A DNA stretch of 6,256 nt from Rickettsia endosymbiont of Ixodes persulcatus (lineage in GTDB: Bacteria > Pseudomonadota > Alphaproteobacteria > Rickettsiales > Rickettsiaceae): assembly GCA_027293795.1 (NCBI GenBank), contig JAPYLE010000170.1:1-6256 (forward strand). Reading direction: 5' to 3'. Below the pieces are notes generated by a model. That model was not told the origin of the DNA and did not search any database. It was given only the letters and a program-made list of their open reading frames with translations. Position numbers and translations under genes: made by a program. Shown piece after piece: positions 5,477-6,256 of the stretch; position 1 is the stretch's first letter, and each line of letters opens with the position of its first letter.

Positions 5477-5719
5477 ATGAAAAATTTATTAAAGATTTTA
5501 TTAATTCTAGCTTTCTCGGCACCAGTATTTGCTAATATGCCGTCCGATCCTACTTCAGTTACAACAACCCAAATACAAGCTATGAGTACTGACGATCAAC
5601 AAGCTTGGGTTGCTAGCTTAACAGCAGATCAGTATAATATGTTAAGTCCTGATGTTCAAAAGTGGGTAATGGAGAATACTACCGATGCTCAAAAACAAGC
5701 TTTAGGAATTAATCAGTAA
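5477..5719 (+). CDS. Small exported protein of unknown function (80 residues)
   Basis: Residues 1-19 form a classical signal peptide: Lys2 and Lys6, hydrophobic core LLKILLILAFSA, and a signal peptidase I site after PVFA, leaving Asn20 as the mature start. The mature part of about 61 residues is hydrophilic, Gln/Asp/Thr-rich and has no Cys. Four short (S/T)xD-Q boxes occur: STDDQ (37-41), TADQ (49-52), SPDVQ (57-61) and TTDAQ (68-72). Each probably caps a short helix carrying Trp, Leu or Val. There is no lipobox, so it is likely periplasmic or released rather than a lipoprotein. I do not recognise a named family. A strong promoter, a ribosome site and the signal peptide together make it a real gene. 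It stands alone after the RPE-1 element and ends before a hairpin. Confidence 0.85.
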   Translation: MKNLLKILLILAFSAPVFANMPSDPTSVTTTQIQAMSTDDQQAWVASLTADQYNMLSPDVQKWVMENTTDAQKQALGINQ

Positions 5720-5744
5720 TATTTTAATTAATTTTTAAAATCAA

Positions 5745-5777
5745 TATATGTTAGGAATCAATTATTCTTAACATATA
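5745..5777 (+). terminator. Hairpin 3' of the small secreted protein gene
   Basis: TATATGTTAGGAAT (5745-5758) pairs with 5764-5777 over 14 bp, with one G-U pair (G5754 with T5768) and a 5-base loop. The wobble favours folding in the plus-strand transcript. It starts 25 bases after the stop of the exported-protein gene, where a terminator would be expected. It lacks a downstream U-run, so it may only protect the 3' end. Confidence 0.5.
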
Positions 5778-5939
5778 CTCCTAATAAATGAAAAGTAGTC
5801 GAAATAAGAAAAGTATATATCACTAAAAGTTTTTGCTTCCGCTCTCCTTTCAGTCCTCCGGTTATCGTGCCATGTATAAGTGTTCATTTATCCTTTAGTA
5901 AAACAATAAACTATAAGAATATAGAAGCTAATCCACCAA
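5778..5939. other. Unassigned intergenic stretch with a less A+T-rich patch
   Basis: No gene or RNA is recognised. The patch at about 5829-5872 (from GCTTCCGCTC to TCGTGCCATG) is clearly richer in G and C than its surroundings, which suggests a gene fragment or another repeat. A minus-strand frame of 39 codons begins at 5887 and ends at 5768 inside the preceding hairpin. Its peptide starts MNTYTWHDNRRTERRAEAKT, but it has no ribosome site and I cannot assign it. Confidence 0.35.
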
Positions 5940-6055
5940 TGTCATCCAGCGAGCTTGTAGCGGGATCCAGTCTTTTTTAATTTTTTTCTGGATACCGTGG
6001 TCAAGCCACGGTATGACAATGAAAGAACTGGATTCCTGCTTTCGTAGGAATGACA
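5940..6055. repeat. 116-bp composite palindromic repeat
   Basis: The outer arms 5940-5971 (TGTCAT ... ATCCAGT) and 6027-6055 (ACTGGAT ... ATGACA) are imperfect reverse complements. Between them sits a perfect 9-bp hairpin, ATACCGTGG (5992-6000) and CCACGGTAT (6006-6014). The right arm holds its own small hairpin, ATTCCTGC/GTAGGAAT (6032-6051), with the same core as the repeat at 255-284. This nested structure is typical of dispersed palindromic repeats in spotted-fever-type rickettsial genomes. It has no coding content. A run of T and A at 5971-5987 lies between the left arm and the central stem. Confidence 0.75.
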
Positions 6056-6128
6056 TAAAAGCTATAACAAAAAAATATTACTTATGAAATTACTTATTAC
6101 CGTAATCATCATAGAAATATAGCTAGAC

Positions 6129-6152
6129 CATAGTAAATAGGTACATACTATG
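6129..6152. repeat. Short inverted repeat upstream of the transposase gene
   Basis: CATAGTA (6129-6135) and TACTATG (6146-6152) are exact reverse complements with a 10-base spacer, 36 bases before the transposase ATG. It could be a subterminal or operator-like site of the IS left end. The true terminal repeat cannot be defined because the right end of the element lies outside the window. Confidence 0.3.
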
Positions 6153-6187
6153 CTAATATATATGTTATAAATAATAATAAATAAGTT

Positions 6188-6256
6188 ATGGCAAGCAGTT
6201 ACAGTTACGATTTAAGAATGAAACTATTCAAAGCTCTAGATGATGTGCTCTCAATT
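6188..6256 (+). CDS. IS630-family transposase, N-terminus (partial, cut by window edge)
   Basis: ATG 6188 opens 23 codons to the window end, reading MASSYSYDLRMKLF then KALDDVLSI. The SYSYDLR start followed by an amphipathic helix is the usual beginning of the helix-turn-helix DNA-binding domain of IS630/Tc1-like transposases, including rickettsial ones as I recall them. The DDE catalytic domain would lie beyond the window. No clear ribosome site precedes the ATG; a TGTTATAAA sequence at 6163-6171 could be an extended -10. Whether the gene is intact cannot be judged. Confidence 0.72.
   Translation, partial: MASSYSYDLRMKLFKALDDVLSI

Noticed and set aside
5337..5522. Minus-strand open frame of 61 codons across the promoter and signal peptide of the small protein
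   Set aside because: It overlaps the RPE-1 end, a strong plus-strand promoter and the signal peptide. Its Asn/Tyr/Ile-rich peptide looks like translated A+T-rich DNA.

Overview
The window looks like a chromosomal segment of a Rickettsia species (obligate intracellular alphaproteobacterium). The DNA is very A+T-rich, the ClpX protein matches what I recall of rickettsial ClpX nearly end to end, and intergenic DNA makes up a large share of the window. The strongest marker is a Rickettsia palindromic element (RPE-1 type) downstream of the ABC transporter, recognisable by its peptide frame (TERSTAAY ... IRED ... KLPLEASYVRS). An IS630-type transposase start at the right edge and a decayed antitoxin-like gene suggest a lineage with some mobile-element and toxin-antitoxin history (spotted-fever, transitional or similar group). 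The species cannot be fixed from this window.

Layout. 1-300: a possible 3' end of a gene entering from the left, A+T-rich spacer, and a perfect 13-bp hairpin just past the end of clpX. 301-2942: three minus-strand genes. queC (7-cyano-7-deazaguanine synthase) and a RimJ-type GNAT acetyltransferase overlap by ATGA and form an operon. clpX follows after a 132-bp gap that holds a second hairpin of the same repeat family. 2943-3363: a gene-poor gap with a strong hairpin directly in front of queC, a frameshifted antitoxin-like remnant on the plus strand, two further hairpins and a possible promoter. 3364-5209: plus-strand tRNA-His(GTG) with encoded G-1 and CCA, then 25 bp later an MsbA-like ABC exporter half-transporter. 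5222-5342: the RPE-1 palindrome. 5419-5719: a good extended -10 promoter driving an 80-residue exported protein of unknown function. 5720-6187: a hairpin, a short less A+T-rich patch, and a 116-bp composite palindromic repeat. 6188-6256: the first 23 codons of an IS630-type transposase, cut by the window edge.

How the parts relate. ClpX (protein unfoldase) and the ABC exporter are housekeeping or envelope functions. QueC makes preQ0, the precursor of queuosine. The nearby tRNA-His(GTG) carries the U33-G34-U35 sequence used for queuosine insertion, so a pathway enzyme and one of its final substrates lie about 420 bp apart; this may be coincidence. No defence island, CRISPR array or complete new system is visible. 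The most noteworthy content is the density and variety of palindromic repeats, the antitoxin fossil, and the small secreted protein under a dyad-covered promoter.
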